A DNA stretch of 64,000 nucleotides from Mediterraneibacter catenae (GCF_008691045.1 NZ_VMSO01000009.1:58735-122734); one strand, 5' to 3'. Shown: positions 34,219 to 42,995, counted from the stretch's first letter. Translations and numbers: made by a program. Notes: generated from the sequence alone by a model not told the origin.

Positions 34219-34791
34219 ATGAGTATAAGAGCAAAATATCAGATTACGGAATATTGCCATCGCTTTCTCCAAGACTATATACATGAAGGCGATCACTGTA
34301 TCGATGCGACCTGCGGCAAAGGGCATGATACAGAATTTCTCTGCCGTCTGGCCGGAAAGACAGGCCGGGTATATGGTTTTGATATTCAGATGGAAGCGGT
34401 GGAGCAGACAAGGATCCATCTGGCAGAAGCAGGGTGCGCAGAGCAGGCGGTGCTGATCTGCGACGGACATGAGAATATGGGAAAATATGTGGAGGAACAG
34501 GTGTCAGCCATTATGTTCAATTTCGGCTATCTGCCGGGCGGAGATCACTCGATCGCCACAAATGCCCGGACGAGTCTCCAGGCTGTGGAACAGGGAATGA
34601 AGCTTCTGAAGACGGGCGGTGTTATGAGTCTGTGTATCTACAGCGGCGGTGATACGGGATACGAAGAGCGTGATGCCCTGCTGGCTTACCTGAAAGGGTT
34701 AGACGCCAGAAAGTGGCTGGTGATCGTCCACAGTTATTACAACAGGAAAAATGATCCGCCCCTGCCTGTGTTTGTGGTCCGGCTCGCGTAG
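34219..34791 (+). CDS. mnmM: Class I methyltransferase, MnmM/YtqB family
   Basis: A 190-residue Rossmann methyltransferase. Motif I is DATCGKGHDTEFLC; IMFNFGYLPGGDHSIAT is the family-specific substrate loop; C-terminal YNRKNDPPLPVFVVRL is also characteristic. Bacillus/Staphylococcus MnmM methylates nm5s2U34 of tRNA to mnm5s2U, so this enzyme probably acts on wobble uridine. ATG at 34219. The hflX start is 28 bp downstream; both likely share transcripts. Confidence 0.85.
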   Translation: MSIRAKYQITEYCHRFLQDYIHEGDHCIDATCGKGHDTEFLCRLAGKTGRVYGFDIQMEAVEQTRIHLAEAGCAEQAVLICDGHENMGKYVEEQVSAIMFNFGYLPGGDHSIATNARTSLQAVEQGMKLLKTGGVMSLCIYSGGDTGYEERDALLAYLKGLDARKWLVIVHSYYNRKNDPPLPVFVVRLA

Positions 34792-34819
34792 GCTGTTTGA
34801 TAATAAGGAGATAAGATTT

Positions 34820-36055
34820 ATGCATGAGACAGAACATATCAACGAGAAAGTTATCCTCGTGGGTCTTGATACAGGTAATCAGGAGATGGCAGAACGCTCT
34901 CTTGACGAGCTCGCGGAGCTCGCAAAGACTGCGGGGGCAAATGTCTCGGGGCGCCTGATCCAGGCACGGGAGAGTGCGCATCCGGCAACTTATATCGGGA
35001 AAGGCAAATTAGAAGAGTTGAAAGATCTGATCTGGGAGACGGAGGCCACCGGGATCATATGTGACGATGAGCTGACCAGTGCCCAGCTTGGCAGTCTGGA
35101 AGCCGAACTCTCCTGCAAGATCATTGACCGGACGCTCCTTATCCTAGATATCTTTGCAGCCCGCGCTGTATCGGGGGAAGGCAAGATACAGGTAGAGCTG
35201 GCCCAGCTTCGGTACCGGGCTTCACGCCTTACCGGACTAGGCAGATCGCTCTCCAGGCTGGGCGGCGGTATCGGGACGAGAGGACCGGGAGAGAAGAAGC
35301 TGGAAATGGACCGACGGCTGATAAGAGAGAGGATCAGCAGACTCAAGCGCGATCTGAGAGATGTGGAAAAACACAGGGAATTGATCCGTTCACAGCGCAG
35401 GCAGTCGGGAGTGAAAGTGGCGGCGCTGGTAGGATATACTTCCGCAGGCAAGAGCAGTATTGAGAATGCGCTGACAGGTGCGGGGATATTGGAGGATGCT
35501 ATGCTGTTCTCCACGCTTGATACAACGACGCGTGCCCTGACACTTGACAATACCCAGGAAATTCTGATCACGGATACGGTCGGGTTTATCCGAAAACTTC
35601 CGCATCATCTGGTGGAGGCGTTCAAGAGCACGCTCGAGGAGGCAAAGTATGCGGATATCATCATTCATGTGGTGGATGCGTCAAATCCGCAGATGGATGA
35701 ACAGATGTATGTAGTATACGATACGCTGCGGCAGCTGGGCGTGGAGGACCGCCCGGTAGTGACGCTGTTTAATAAGCAGGATAAACTGGAGAGTCCGGTG
35801 CGGCAGAGAGACTTCCGGGCCGAATACTCCATACCTGTGTCGGCGAAGACTGGGCTGGGACTGGAAGAACTGAAAAAAGCGCTTCTTGAAATATTAAGAA
35901 GAGACCAGATATATATTGAACGACTTTATGATTTTTCGGAAGCGGGGAAGATCCAGCTTATCCGCAGCCGCGGGCAGCTTATATCGGAGGAGTATGTCCC
36001 TGAAGGGATTGAGGTGAAAGCATACGTACCGAAAGACGTGTACGGAAAGATATAG
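34820..36055 (+). CDS. hflX: Ribosome-associated GTPase HflX
   Basis: A 411-residue GTPase. The N-terminal HflX domain includes ATYIGKGKLEELK and RTLLILDIFAARAVSGEGKIQVELAQLRY; the linker shows GIGTRGPGEKKLE; the G domain has GYTSAGKSS (G1), DTTTRAL (G2), DTVGFI (G3), NKQD (G4) and SAKTG (G5). HflX splits stalled ribosomes under stress and in several Gram-positives gives some macrolide tolerance. ATG at 34820 with AAGGAG. Confidence 0.94.
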   Translation: MHETEHINEKVILVGLDTGNQEMAERSLDELAELAKTAGANVSGRLIQARESAHPATYIGKGKLEELKDLIWETEATGIICDDELTSAQLGSLEAELSCKIIDRTLLILDIFAARAVSGEGKIQVELAQLRYRASRLTGLGRSLSRLGGGIGTRGPGEKKLEMDRRLIRERISRLKRDLRDVEKHRELIRSQRRQSGVKVAALVGYTSAGKSSIENALTGAGILEDAMLFSTLDTTTRALTLDNTQEILITDTVGFIRKLPHHLVEAFKSTLEEAKYADIIIHVVDASNPQMDEQMYVVYDTLRQLGVEDRPVVTLFNKQDKLESPVRQRDFRAEYSIPVSAKTGLGLEELKKALLEILRRDQIYIERLYDFSEAGKIQLIRSRGQLISEEYVPEGIEVKAYVPKDVYGKI

Positions 36056-36086
36056 GTGTGACGGATATTCAGAAAGGACGGTATTT

Positions 36087-36878
36087 ATGGTAGTCGTAGA
36101 AAGGGAAAAATGTATCGGGTGCGGTCTGTGTGTGAAAGACTGTCCGGCGGGAAAACTGAAACTGGAAGAAAAAAAGGCTGTATACACACCGGAGTGTATA
36201 CAGTGCGGACATTGTGTTGCTGTCTGTCCACAGGCAGCGGTATCGATTCCGGAATATGATATGGGTGATGTCGAGGAGTTCGATAAGGAAACGTTTGCTG
36301 TAGATCCGGAACATTTCCTGCGTGCGGTGAAGTTCCGGCGCAGTGTGCGCTCATACAGAGAGAAGCCCGTCGAGAGAGAGAAACTTGAGCGGATACTGCA
36401 GGCGGGGAGATATACACCGACTGCGAAGAACAGCCAGTCATGCCGGTTTATCGTACTGCAGGATGAACTGGATGAATTTAAGCGGCTTCTGTGGGAAGAG
36501 GTTCCAAAACTGGCCGAACAGATGAAAAAAGAGATGCCCCAGTATGCCATGCTGTTTAAATTTATGTACCGTAGATGGAAGAAAGATCCGGCGGATGATC
36601 AGTTGTTTTTCAATGCGCCGTCGTGTATCCTCATCGCGTCAGAGAATCCGCTCGACGGAGGTCTGGCGGCTGCGAATATGGAAACCATGGCCGTGGCAGA
36701 GGGGGCAGGAGTGCTTTACAGCGGCTATCTGCAGCGGATAATAGAGGCGTCCTCCACGTTGAAAGAATGGCTCCAAATAGCGGAAAGGCATCTTACGTGC
36801 TGTATGCTCATCGGATATCCTGCTATTACATATAAACGGACAGCCCCGAGAAAAAAGGCAGATATCATATGGAGATAA
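36087..36878 (+). CDS. Nitroreductase fused to a 2[4Fe-4S] ferredoxin domain
   Basis: A 263-residue flavoprotein. Two N-terminal cluster motifs, CIGCGLCVKDCP and CIQCGHCVAVCP, precede a nitroreductase domain that starts FLRAVKFRRSVRSYREKPVEREKL (FMN-binding Arg/Ser) and includes GRYTPTAKNSQSCRF. Such ferredoxin-fused nitroreductases are common in strict anaerobes and pass electrons from low-potential donors to flavin. Substrate unknown. ATG 36087 follows AAAGGACGG, 32 bp after hflX. Confidence 0.9.
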   Translation: MVVVEREKCIGCGLCVKDCPAGKLKLEEKKAVYTPECIQCGHCVAVCPQAAVSIPEYDMGDVEEFDKETFAVDPEHFLRAVKFRRSVRSYREKPVEREKLERILQAGRYTPTAKNSQSCRFIVLQDELDEFKRLLWEEVPKLAEQMKKEMPQYAMLFKFMYRRWKKDPADDQLFFNAPSCILIASENPLDGGLAAANMETMAVAEGAGVLYSGYLQRIIEASSTLKEWLQIAERHLTCCMLIGYPAITYKRTAPRKKADIIWR

Positions 36879-36904
36879 CTGCCTTTGGCTACATATATTC
36901 AGAA

Positions 36905-37630
36905 TCAGAGAAATGGCTTTGACGGTGTCTCGGGAAAGCTTCCCATGGATACCAGAAGCCTTAAACCGGTCTCTCTTGCCGTCAGAACGGCGTCCTTTAC
37001 AGCGGAAGCATCGCCTGTTACTGCAACGATCACCTCGTTGGAATGACTCGTTCCTTTATCCGGCGTCATATAGCGGATTATTTCCACCGGTGATGCTTTG
37101 ACCGCCAGGTCTGCCATGACAAGTCCGATCGCTGCGGGTGAACCGCAGAAGAAGCCGAACGGCCTGCCGACCGGCGCGTCAAAAGCTATATTGAGCGCCA
37201 GGTCCGCACAGGCAGAGTAGGTGAATTCCAGATGACCGGCCTGGCTGATGTACAGCTCACCGGCGTATTTCTCAATATATTCCAGGGAAATCTCAACTGC
37301 GCGCCTTACATCAGACACGTTTTCGCCGCCCAGGATGATGAAGCATCCATGACCGCCCCATCCCTTTGTATCTCGGGGAAGTTCAATAGAGACTACCTCT
37401 GTGTTGGTGGACTTTACTGCCTCGTCAACTGCATTGATCTGGCCGGCAGCTCCGGTCCGGGAGCTGATGAGTCCGAGACTCTTATATGGCTTTTTCAGAT
37501 TCATTTGTTCGAGAAGAGACGAGTCAATTCCGGGAATGACGAGCCCAATCGTATCGAGCACAGTTGTACCGACGAACTCTGTCAGCGAACAGTCAGTCGG
37601 GATTTTTGTCAGATCATTTACATCTATCAT
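36905..37630 (-). CDS. pduB: Microcompartment shell protein, PduB family (tandem BMC)
   Basis: A 241-residue trimeric-type shell protein with two BMC folds. Landmarks: DTIGLVIPGIDSSLLEQMNLKKPYKSLGLISSRTGAAGQINAVDEAVKSTNTEVVSIELPRDTKGWGGHGCFIILGG in part, and DVRRAVEISLEYIEKY; a second repeat begins near residue 120. PduB forms gated pores in propanediol-utilization shells. ATG at 37630 with AGGAG. It is alone here, 23 kb from the BMC operon at 60 kb, with no enzyme partner nearby except a 3-oxoacyl-type reductase. Confidence 0.88.
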   Translation of the reverse strand: MIDVNDLTKIPTDCSLTEFVGTTVLDTIGLVIPGIDSSLLEQMNLKKPYKSLGLISSRTGAAGQINAVDEAVKSTNTEVVSIELPRDTKGWGGHGCFIILGGENVSDVRRAVEISLEYIEKYAGELYISQAGHLEFTYSACADLALNIAFDAPVGRPFGFFCGSPAAIGLVMADLAVKASPVEIIRYMTPDKGTSHSNEVIVAVTGDASAVKDAVLTARETGLRLLVSMGSFPETPSKPFL

Positions 37631-37663
37631 CGGATCAATCTCCTGTTTTTATAATAGAATAAT

Positions 37664-38395
37664 TCAGATCATTCCGCCGTCCAGACCAATGATCTGTCCG
37701 GTCAGATAGGCCGGGGCTTCCGCGAGCATCAGCACTGCCTCTGCAGCTTCCGCAGGAGTACCGTAGCGGCCTGCCGGTATCTCCTCTTCCAGTGCGGCGC
37801 GTTCCTCTGCATCGAGCCGGCCGTTCATTTCAGTATCGATTACACCGCAGGCAAGAGCATTTACCTGTATGTTGCTGGGCGCAAGCTCTTTTGCCAGTGC
37901 TTTTGTCAGCCCGTGCAGTCCTGATTTGGCGGCGGAATAGGCGACTTCACAGGAAGCGCCGGCGGTTCCCCACATTGAGGAAATGTTGACGATCTTTCCC
38001 TGCTTGCGGGATACCATGAATGGGATCGCCGCACGGCAGCAGTAGAAAGCAGAGGAAAGATCCGTGTCGATCACAGTTCGCCAGTCTTCGTCGGACATAT
38101 CGCTCAGCAGCCCGAAATACGCGCACCCTGCATTGTTGACAAGTACGTCGAGCCCGCCGCAGGATGCGGAAATCTTATCGAACATTGCACGCACCTCATC
38201 GGGGTTGGCGATATCGCCCAGGAGCATAGTGCAGTTTCCGCCCGCTGATAATATTTCTTTTTCTGTCTCTCCCAGCTGTTTGAGAGAACTTTTGCAGTTT
38301 ATAAATACATGGTAACCGTTTTTCGCAAAAGAAAGTGCGCAAGCGCGCCCGATCCCGCGCGAGGAACCGGTCACCAGGACGTTTTTCTTATTCAT
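37664..38395 (-). CDS. Short-chain dehydrogenase/reductase (FabG-like)
   Basis: A 243-residue SDR. Cofactor loop VTGSSRGIGRACALSFAKNG, structural NNAGCAYFG, catalytic Ser in IVNISSMWGTAG and YSAAKSGLHGL (Tyr and Lys) are complete; the C-terminus DGGMI is typical of FabG. Could be 3-oxoacyl-ACP reductase or reduce a different carbonyl. The start is ATG at 38395 (GGAGAG upstream), not the longer frame from 38479. Located immediately upstream of the pduB gene in the same direction; co-transcription may hint at a role in short carbonyl metabolism, but this is weak. Confidence 0.88.
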   Translation of the reverse strand: MNKKNVLVTGSSRGIGRACALSFAKNGYHVFINCKSSLKQLGETEKEILSAGGNCTMLLGDIANPDEVRAMFDKISASCGGLDVLVNNAGCAYFGLLSDMSDEDWRTVIDTDLSSAFYCCRAAIPFMVSRKQGKIVNISSMWGTAGASCEVAYSAAKSGLHGLTKALAKELAPSNIQVNALACGVIDTEMNGRLDAEERAALEEEIPAGRYGTPAEAAEAVLMLAEAPAYLTGQIIGLDGGMI

Positions 38396-38589
38396 ATGAT
38401 TACTCTCCACTATTACAGTATAACATAGCCGCAGAGTCGGTGGAATATTAAAACTGAAATAAGTTGGGAGACTTTTCATTGTACTTGCTACTGCCTTGTG
38501 TTAAAATTTACATGACAACTGATAGAGTAAAGTGTTCATCCCGGCGGGCCCCGGGTATCGGGAGGAGCCGGTCTTGGCGGAGGTATGAC

Positions 38590-39204
38590 ATGATAGATGA
38601 CGCGATGGATTTTGCGACGAAAGCACACGAAGGACAGTTTCGGAAAGGGACAAGACGGCCCTATATCGTCCATCCCATCGAGGTGGCGGATATTGTGTCG
38701 ACAATGACGAAAGACGAGGAAGTGATCTGTGCAGCAGTGCTACACGATACGATAGAAGACTGCAGCGGTATTACATGGGATATATTAAAGCTCAGGTTTG
38801 GCGGGCGCGTGGCGGACATGGTAGCCCAGGAGAGCGAGGACAAGTCTCTGAGCTGGGAAGAGCGTAAAGGAGCCACGATCAAACGGCTCAGGACGGCACC
38901 GATTGAAGTGCAGATGATCGGTCTGGCTGACAAGCTGTCCAATATGCGTGATATTGACCGGGACTATCCGGTTCTGGGGGATGAACTCTGGGGCAGGTTC
39001 CGGATGCAGAGTAAATCTGCACTGGCATGGTATTATAAAGGGATACGTGATGCGCTGGAGGAGAATTTTAAGGGTGTGGACGCGTACGAGGAATATTGCC
39101 GGCTGATCGATAAAAATTTCGGCCTGGGGCCGGCCCACACTGAATGGCGGAAAGGAGACGGACAGCATGGCGGCGAAGACGAAAGTGATCTGTTTTGCAA
39201 ATAA
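38590..39204 (+). CDS. HD-domain (p)ppGpp hydrolase-like protein
   Basis: A 204-residue HD protein resembling the hydrolase half of SpoT and animal MESH1. Key blocks: FATKAHEGQFRKGTRRPYIVHPIEV, VICAAVLHDTIEDCSGIT (HD..ED motif), FGGRVADMVAQESEDKS and GLADKLSNMRDI. No synthetase, TGS or ACT domains. It may degrade alarmones or another pyrophosphate nucleotide. ATG at 38590 after GGAGG. The next gene starts 38 nt inside its 3' end. Confidence 0.82.
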   Translation: MIDDAMDFATKAHEGQFRKGTRRPYIVHPIEVADIVSTMTKDEEVICAAVLHDTIEDCSGITWDILKLRFGGRVADMVAQESEDKSLSWEERKGATIKRLRTAPIEVQMIGLADKLSNMRDIDRDYPVLGDELWGRFRMQSKSALAWYYKGIRDALEENFKGVDAYEEYCRLIDKNFGLGPAHTEWRKGDGQHGGEDESDLFCK

Positions 39205-39955
39205 TAAAGGAGGGAGCGGAAAGTCGACTACATGTTCCAACGTGGGATACGGCCTGACACAGCTCGGGCGGAAAGTCCTGCTGATCGATGGGGATATGCA
39301 GCTGAATCTTTCCCTCTCTCTTTTTGACGAGGATACAGTGCTCAGATTTGCCCAGGGAGATAAAAATCTTTATGAAGGAATCCGCCGGCAGGATGATCTG
39401 AAGGATTACATTGTGCATACAGCTTATGAGAATCTCGATCTGATCCCGTCATCTACGCTGATGAGCTCTATTGAATATGAACTGTTTACCAAATGGCAGA
39501 GAGAATATATTCTAAAAAAAGGGATCGCGGGTATTGTAGATTCAGGAGAATATGACTACATACTCATTGATGCGCCGCCTACACTCGGCGGATGGGTGAT
39601 GAATATTCTCTGTGCGTCGAACGAGGTTATTATTCCCGTAGAGGCGTCGCCGTGGGGCCTGTTCGGACTGGGGAATATGTTTGAATTTCTCGATCAGGTA
39701 AAGCAGATAGCGCCGGACCTGGGACTGGGCGGTATTGTCATCACGAAAGTAGATACGAGGAAGAATTATTTCCGGCAGACGCTTGAGAGCCTGAAAGAGC
39801 TTGATGATGTAAAAGTGTTTGATACATATATCCGCGTGGACAGCGGCGTGGAGTGGTCGCAGGACAACAATGTACCGGTCATGGCCTATAAAAAGAGCAG
39901 CCGGAGTGCAAAAGAGTATATGGAGCTGACGAAAGAGATAGACTCAGCGAAATAA
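39167..39955 (+). CDS. ParA/MinD-family ATPase
   Basis: A 262-residue deviant-Walker ATPase: NNKGGSGKSTTCSNVGYGL (Walker A with signature Lys), LLIDGDMQLNLSLSLF, ILIDAPPTLGGWVMNIL (Walker B region). It resembles Soj/ParA partition proteins, with AsnLeu instead of GlnGly after D in the DxQ motif. No parB or parS lies nearby; an orphan ParA-like protein may position another complex. ATG 39167 with AAAGGAG; overlaps the HD gene by 38 nt in another frame. Confidence 0.85.
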   Translation: MAAKTKVICFANNKGGSGKSTTCSNVGYGLTQLGRKVLLIDGDMQLNLSLSLFDEDTVLRFAQGDKNLYEGIRRQDDLKDYIVHTAYENLDLIPSSTLMSSIEYELFTKWQREYILKKGIAGIVDSGEYDYILIDAPPTLGGWVMNILCASNEVIIPVEASPWGLFGLGNMFEFLDQVKQIAPDLGLGGIVITKVDTRKNYFRQTLESLKELDDVKVFDTYIRVDSGVEWSQDNNVPVMAYKKSSRSAKEYMELTKEIDSAK

Positions 39956-40014
39956 CGGCGTTTTCTGTAAAATGAGATATGCGGATGCCCGGGTGTGGAA
40001 AGAGTGGGATAAAC

Positions 40015-40977
40015 ATGCATGAAGAACTGCTGAGAGAACTGTCGGTCATCACCGAAGAAGAACAGAGGATACTTGACGGACGCAGGGAGATCGACCAGCA
40101 GATATATACAGAGAAAAAGGATATGGTCATTGACAGTAAAAAGCTTCTCCAGAAGGGGAAGCTTATTCAAGTGCGGCCCCATACAAGATTTGTACATTTT
40201 CCGAAGCATACACATAATTATATTGAAATGATCTACATGTGTCAGGGCAGTACAACGCACATTCTCAACGGAAATGAGATCGTACTGGAACAGGGGGACC
40301 TCCTTTTCCTGAATCAGAATGCAGTTCAGGAGATCCTGCCTGCGGGAGAGGATGATATTGCGGTAAATTTTATTGTATTGCCGGAGTTTCTCGACACAGC
40401 ATTCTCCATGATGGGGGATGAAGAGAATCAGCTCAGAGATTTTCTTGTCGGCGCGTTGTGCGGCAGGGACGGAGAGACTTCCTGGATGTATTTTCATGTG
40501 GCGGATATCCTTCCGATCCAGAATCTTATAGAAAATATGGTGTGGACGATCTTTTACGATTCGTCAAATAAGAGAAGCTGCACTCAGATCACCATGGGAC
40601 TTCTCTTCCTCCAGCTTCTCAATTATATGGATAAGATGGAGACCGGAGGCTCGAAGTATGACTCGGAGATCACGGCCGCAGTCCTGAGTTATATCAACGG
40701 ACATTACAAGAATGGGACGCTTTCCGAACTTTCTGAGCAGATGGGATATGATGTATACTGGCTGAGCCGTGAGATACGCCGCAGGACCGGCAGGACATAC
40801 AAGGAACTGCTTCAGGAAAAGAGGATGCAGCAGGCGGTCTACCTGCTCGCAAACAGTGAAATCCCGGTGACGGATATCATTGAATCCATCGGATATGACA
40901 ATACGAGCTACTTTTATCGGAAGTTCCGGGAGAAGTACGGGATGAGCCCGAAAGAATACCGGAAGAATTATGTATAA
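40015..40977 (+). CDS. AraC-family transcriptional regulator with cupin sensor
   Basis: A 320-residue regulator. The N-terminal part holds a cupin (FPKHTHNYIEMIYMCQGSTTH, GNEIVLEQGDLLFLNQNAVQEI), and the last 100 residues two HTH motifs (LSELSEQMGYDVYWLSREIRRRTGRTYKELLQEKR and ITDIIESIGYDNTSYFYRKF-like). It probably binds a sugar and activates nearby genes. Neighbours kdgK-eda and rhaB point to sugar acids or deoxy-sugars; direct repeats in front of eda (42801-42834) have AraC-like spacing. ATG 40015 lacks a strong ribosome site; an in-frame ATG at 39979 is the alternative. Confidence 0.85.
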   Translation: MHEELLRELSVITEEEQRILDGRREIDQQIYTEKKDMVIDSKKLLQKGKLIQVRPHTRFVHFPKHTHNYIEMIYMCQGSTTHILNGNEIVLEQGDLLFLNQNAVQEILPAGEDDIAVNFIVLPEFLDTAFSMMGDEENQLRDFLVGALCGRDGETSWMYFHVADILPIQNLIENMVWTIFYDSSNKRSCTQITMGLLFLQLLNYMDKMETGGSKYDSEITAAVLSYINGHYKNGTLSELSEQMGYDVYWLSREIRRRTGRTYKELLQEKRMQQAVYLLANSEIPVTDIIESIGYDNTSYFYRKFREKYGMSPKEYRKNYV

Positions 40978-41004
40978 GTGCGTATGGAATTTGGGTTTCT
41001 GAAA

Positions 41005-41045
41005 GAATATGCCCGCCGGGGAGAAAATCCCCGGCGGGCATATTC
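41005..41045. terminator. Strong hairpin between araC-type gene and kdgK
   Basis: Perfect 18-bp stem GAATATGCCCGCCGGGGA / TCCCCGGCGGGCATATTC (41005-41022 / 41028-41045). There is no T-tract in either direction beyond TTTC on the minus strand, so it is either a weak convergent terminator or an mRNA-stabilising structure. Confidence 0.6.
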
Positions 41046-41115
41046 TGTGGAATGCTGTATGGCATCAGCATTCTCTCTGGGAAAGTGGGTTTATATAAAT
41101 TATAACGACATCAGA

Positions 41116-42141
41116 TTATCTCTGGACACGACCGGAACCGTCTCCGCCAGCCAGCTTGAGTACTTCGTCCATGGATACCATGTTGAAGTCTCCTTCGATG
41201 GAATGTTTCAGGCAGGAAGCTGCAACTGCAAATTCGATGGTTGCCTGAGAGTCGTATCCGTTCAGGCATGCACAGATCAGACCGCCGCCGAAGCTGTCGC
41301 CTCCGCCTACACGGTCAACGATGTGCATTGTATATTTCTTGCTGAAATAATAGTCGTTTCCGTCATAGAGCATAGCGGACCATTTATTGTCATTTGCAGA
41401 AATGGACTCGCGCAGTGTGATGGCAACTTTGGAGAATCCGAATCTGTCTGCAAGCTGTTTTGCAACATCTTTGTATCCTTCGTGGTTTACTTCACCTTTT
41501 GTGACATCTGTATCGGCAGCTTTGATGCCGAATACATCAGATGCGTCTTCTTCGTTGGCGATACATACATCAACGTATTTGCAAAGCTCGCCCATTACCT
41601 GACCTGCTTTCTCTTTGGACCACAGTTTGTTTCTGTAGTTCAGGTCGCAGGAAACTGTAACACCAGCTTCTTTTGCTGCTTTGCATGCTTCGAGACAGAT
41701 GGCTGCAACATCATCGTTCAGAGCCGGTGTGATGCCTGTGAAGTGGAACCATTCTGCACCGTCAAAGATCTCCTTCCAGTTGAAGTCTGCTGTAGTAGCA
41801 GTTGCAATGGAAGAACCGGCACGGTCATAAATAACCTTGGACGGACGCTGGGAAGCGCCTTTCTCAAGGAAGTAAATGCCTACTCTGTCACCGCCGCGTG
41901 CGATGTAAGAAGTGTCAACACCGTATTTTCTCAGGGAATTTACGGCTGCCTGTCCGATCTCGTGTGTCGGGAGCTTTGTGACAAACTTTGCGTCAAATCC
42001 ATAGTTTGCAAGAGAGACAGCAACGTTAGCCTCGCCGCCGCCGTACGTAGCTCCAAAGGAGTCAGCCTGAACGAAACGATAATATCCTTCCGGAGCGAGT
42101 CTCAGCATAATTTCACCAAATGTGATTACTTTTTTCGCCAT
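41116..42141 (-). CDS. kdgK: 2-keto-3-deoxygluconate kinase (PfkB/ribokinase family)
   Basis: A 341-residue sugar kinase: N-terminal TFGEIMLRLAPEGYYRF, YGGGEANVAVSLANYG, and the C-terminal ATP/anion-hole motif HIVDRVGGGDSFGGGLICAC with catalytic Asp. It phosphorylates KDG to KDPG, the step before Eda. The start is ATG at 42141, 2 nt after the eda stop, so kdgK is translated with eda. Together these complete hexuronate or pectin-sugar-acid breakdown to pyruvate and GAP. Confidence 0.92.
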   Translation of the reverse strand: MAKKVITFGEIMLRLAPEGYYRFVQADSFGATYGGGEANVAVSLANYGFDAKFVTKLPTHEIGQAAVNSLRKYGVDTSYIARGGDRVGIYFLEKGASQRPSKVIYDRAGSSIATATTADFNWKEIFDGAEWFHFTGITPALNDDVAAICLEACKAAKEAGVTVSCDLNYRNKLWSKEKAGQVMGELCKYVDVCIANEEDASDVFGIKAADTDVTKGEVNHEGYKDVAKQLADRFGFSKVAITLRESISANDNKWSAMLYDGNDYYFSKKYTMHIVDRVGGGDSFGGGLICACLNGYDSQATIEFAVAASCLKHSIEGDFNMVSMDEVLKLAGGDGSGRVQR

Positions 42142-42143
42142 CT

Positions 42144-42785
42144 TTATTTACCTCTGCTTTCTTTTACGATCTCTACTGCTTCTTTTACCAGATCTTTGAT
42201 TTTGTCGAATTCACCGGCTTTGACAAGGTCGCCTTTGACCATCCAGCTTCCGCCGCATGCCAGGATCCTGTCGTATGCAAGATAATCCCTTACATTTTTC
42301 GGATTGATTCCGCCGGTGGACATAAATTTCATTCCCACATAAGGGGCAGCGATTGCTTTGATATAAGCAAGTCCGCCTGCCTGTTCAGCAGGGAAGAATT
42401 TTACAACTTCAAGTCCGTTCTCGATCGCCTGTTCAACATCGCTTGGATTTGCGCATCCCGGTGTGATGAGGATACCCTTGTCCACACAATATTTCACGAC
42501 TTTCGGATTTAATCCTGGGCTGACAATGAACTTTGCGCCTGCTGCAACTGCGCGGTCAACTTGCTCTGTCGTCAGGACCGTGCCGGCTCCGACAAGCATA
42601 TTTGGGAATTTTTCACTCATGATCCTTATGGATTCTTCGGCGGCATCAGTACGGAAAGTAACCTCTGCACACGGAAGCCCGCCTTCACAGAGTGCCTCAG
42701 CAAGCGGCTCTGCATCCTTTGCATCATTGAGCACAACAACAGGAACGATTCCGATCTCTTCGATCTGTTTTAATACTTCGTTCAT
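42144..42785 (-). CDS. eda: 2-dehydro-3-deoxyphosphogluconate (KDPG/KHG) aldolase
   Basis: A 213-residue class I aldolase. EVTFRTDAAEESIRIM with the catalytic Glu, GAGTVLTTEQVDRAVAAGAKFIVSPG (phosphate and substrate loop) and the Schiff-base Lys in LEVVKFFPAEQAGG are all present. Splits KDPG into pyruvate and glyceraldehyde-3-phosphate. ATG at 42785 with AAGGAGG. First gene of the eda-kdgK operon, with its own promoter and possible AraC-type operators in the leader. Confidence 0.93.
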   Translation of the reverse strand: MNEVLKQIEEIGIVPVVVLNDAKDAEPLAEALCEGGLPCAEVTFRTDAAEESIRIMSEKFPNMLVGAGTVLTTEQVDRAVAAGAKFIVSPGLNPKVVKYCVDKGILITPGCANPSDVEQAIENGLEVVKFFPAEQAGGLAYIKAIAAPYVGMKFMSTGGINPKNVRDYLAYDRILACGGSWMVKGDLVKAGEFDKIKDLVKEAVEIVKESRGK

Positions 42786-42800
42786 TTTTGTTCCTCCTTG

Positions 42801-42872
42801 GTTCCGTAATATGAAAATGAGTTCTGTAATATGATCTTGTTACAAGTATACTATCTCATTTAAAAAAGTCAA
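42801..42872 (-). promoter_or_regulatory. eda-kdgK promoter with paired direct repeats
   Basis: On the minus strand TTGACT (plus 42867-42872), 16-bp spacer, TATACT (42845-42850). Downstream of it are a CTTGT-T-ACAAG palindrome (42834-42844, GntR-like) and two direct repeats GTTCYGTAATATGA at 42801-42814 and 42821-42834, spaced 20 bp, as for an AraC-type dimer. Confidence 0.65.
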
Positions 42873-42995
42873 GAGGAATATAAGAGAAAATTTGACGTAT
42901 TATTTTGGCATTGCGGGAAGAGGAATGAGAATAAAAAGTGAGTTGGAAATAGTTTTGTATTATGAAACATAATCAAGGAGGATGTGTTGCTGCCA

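Noticed and set aside
40978..42285. A 435-codon open frame on the plus strand opposite kdgK and part of eda
   Set aside because: The product is Cys/Val-rich without domains, starts at GTG with no good ribosome site, and lies antisense to two clear enzymes; it is an artefact of codon bias.
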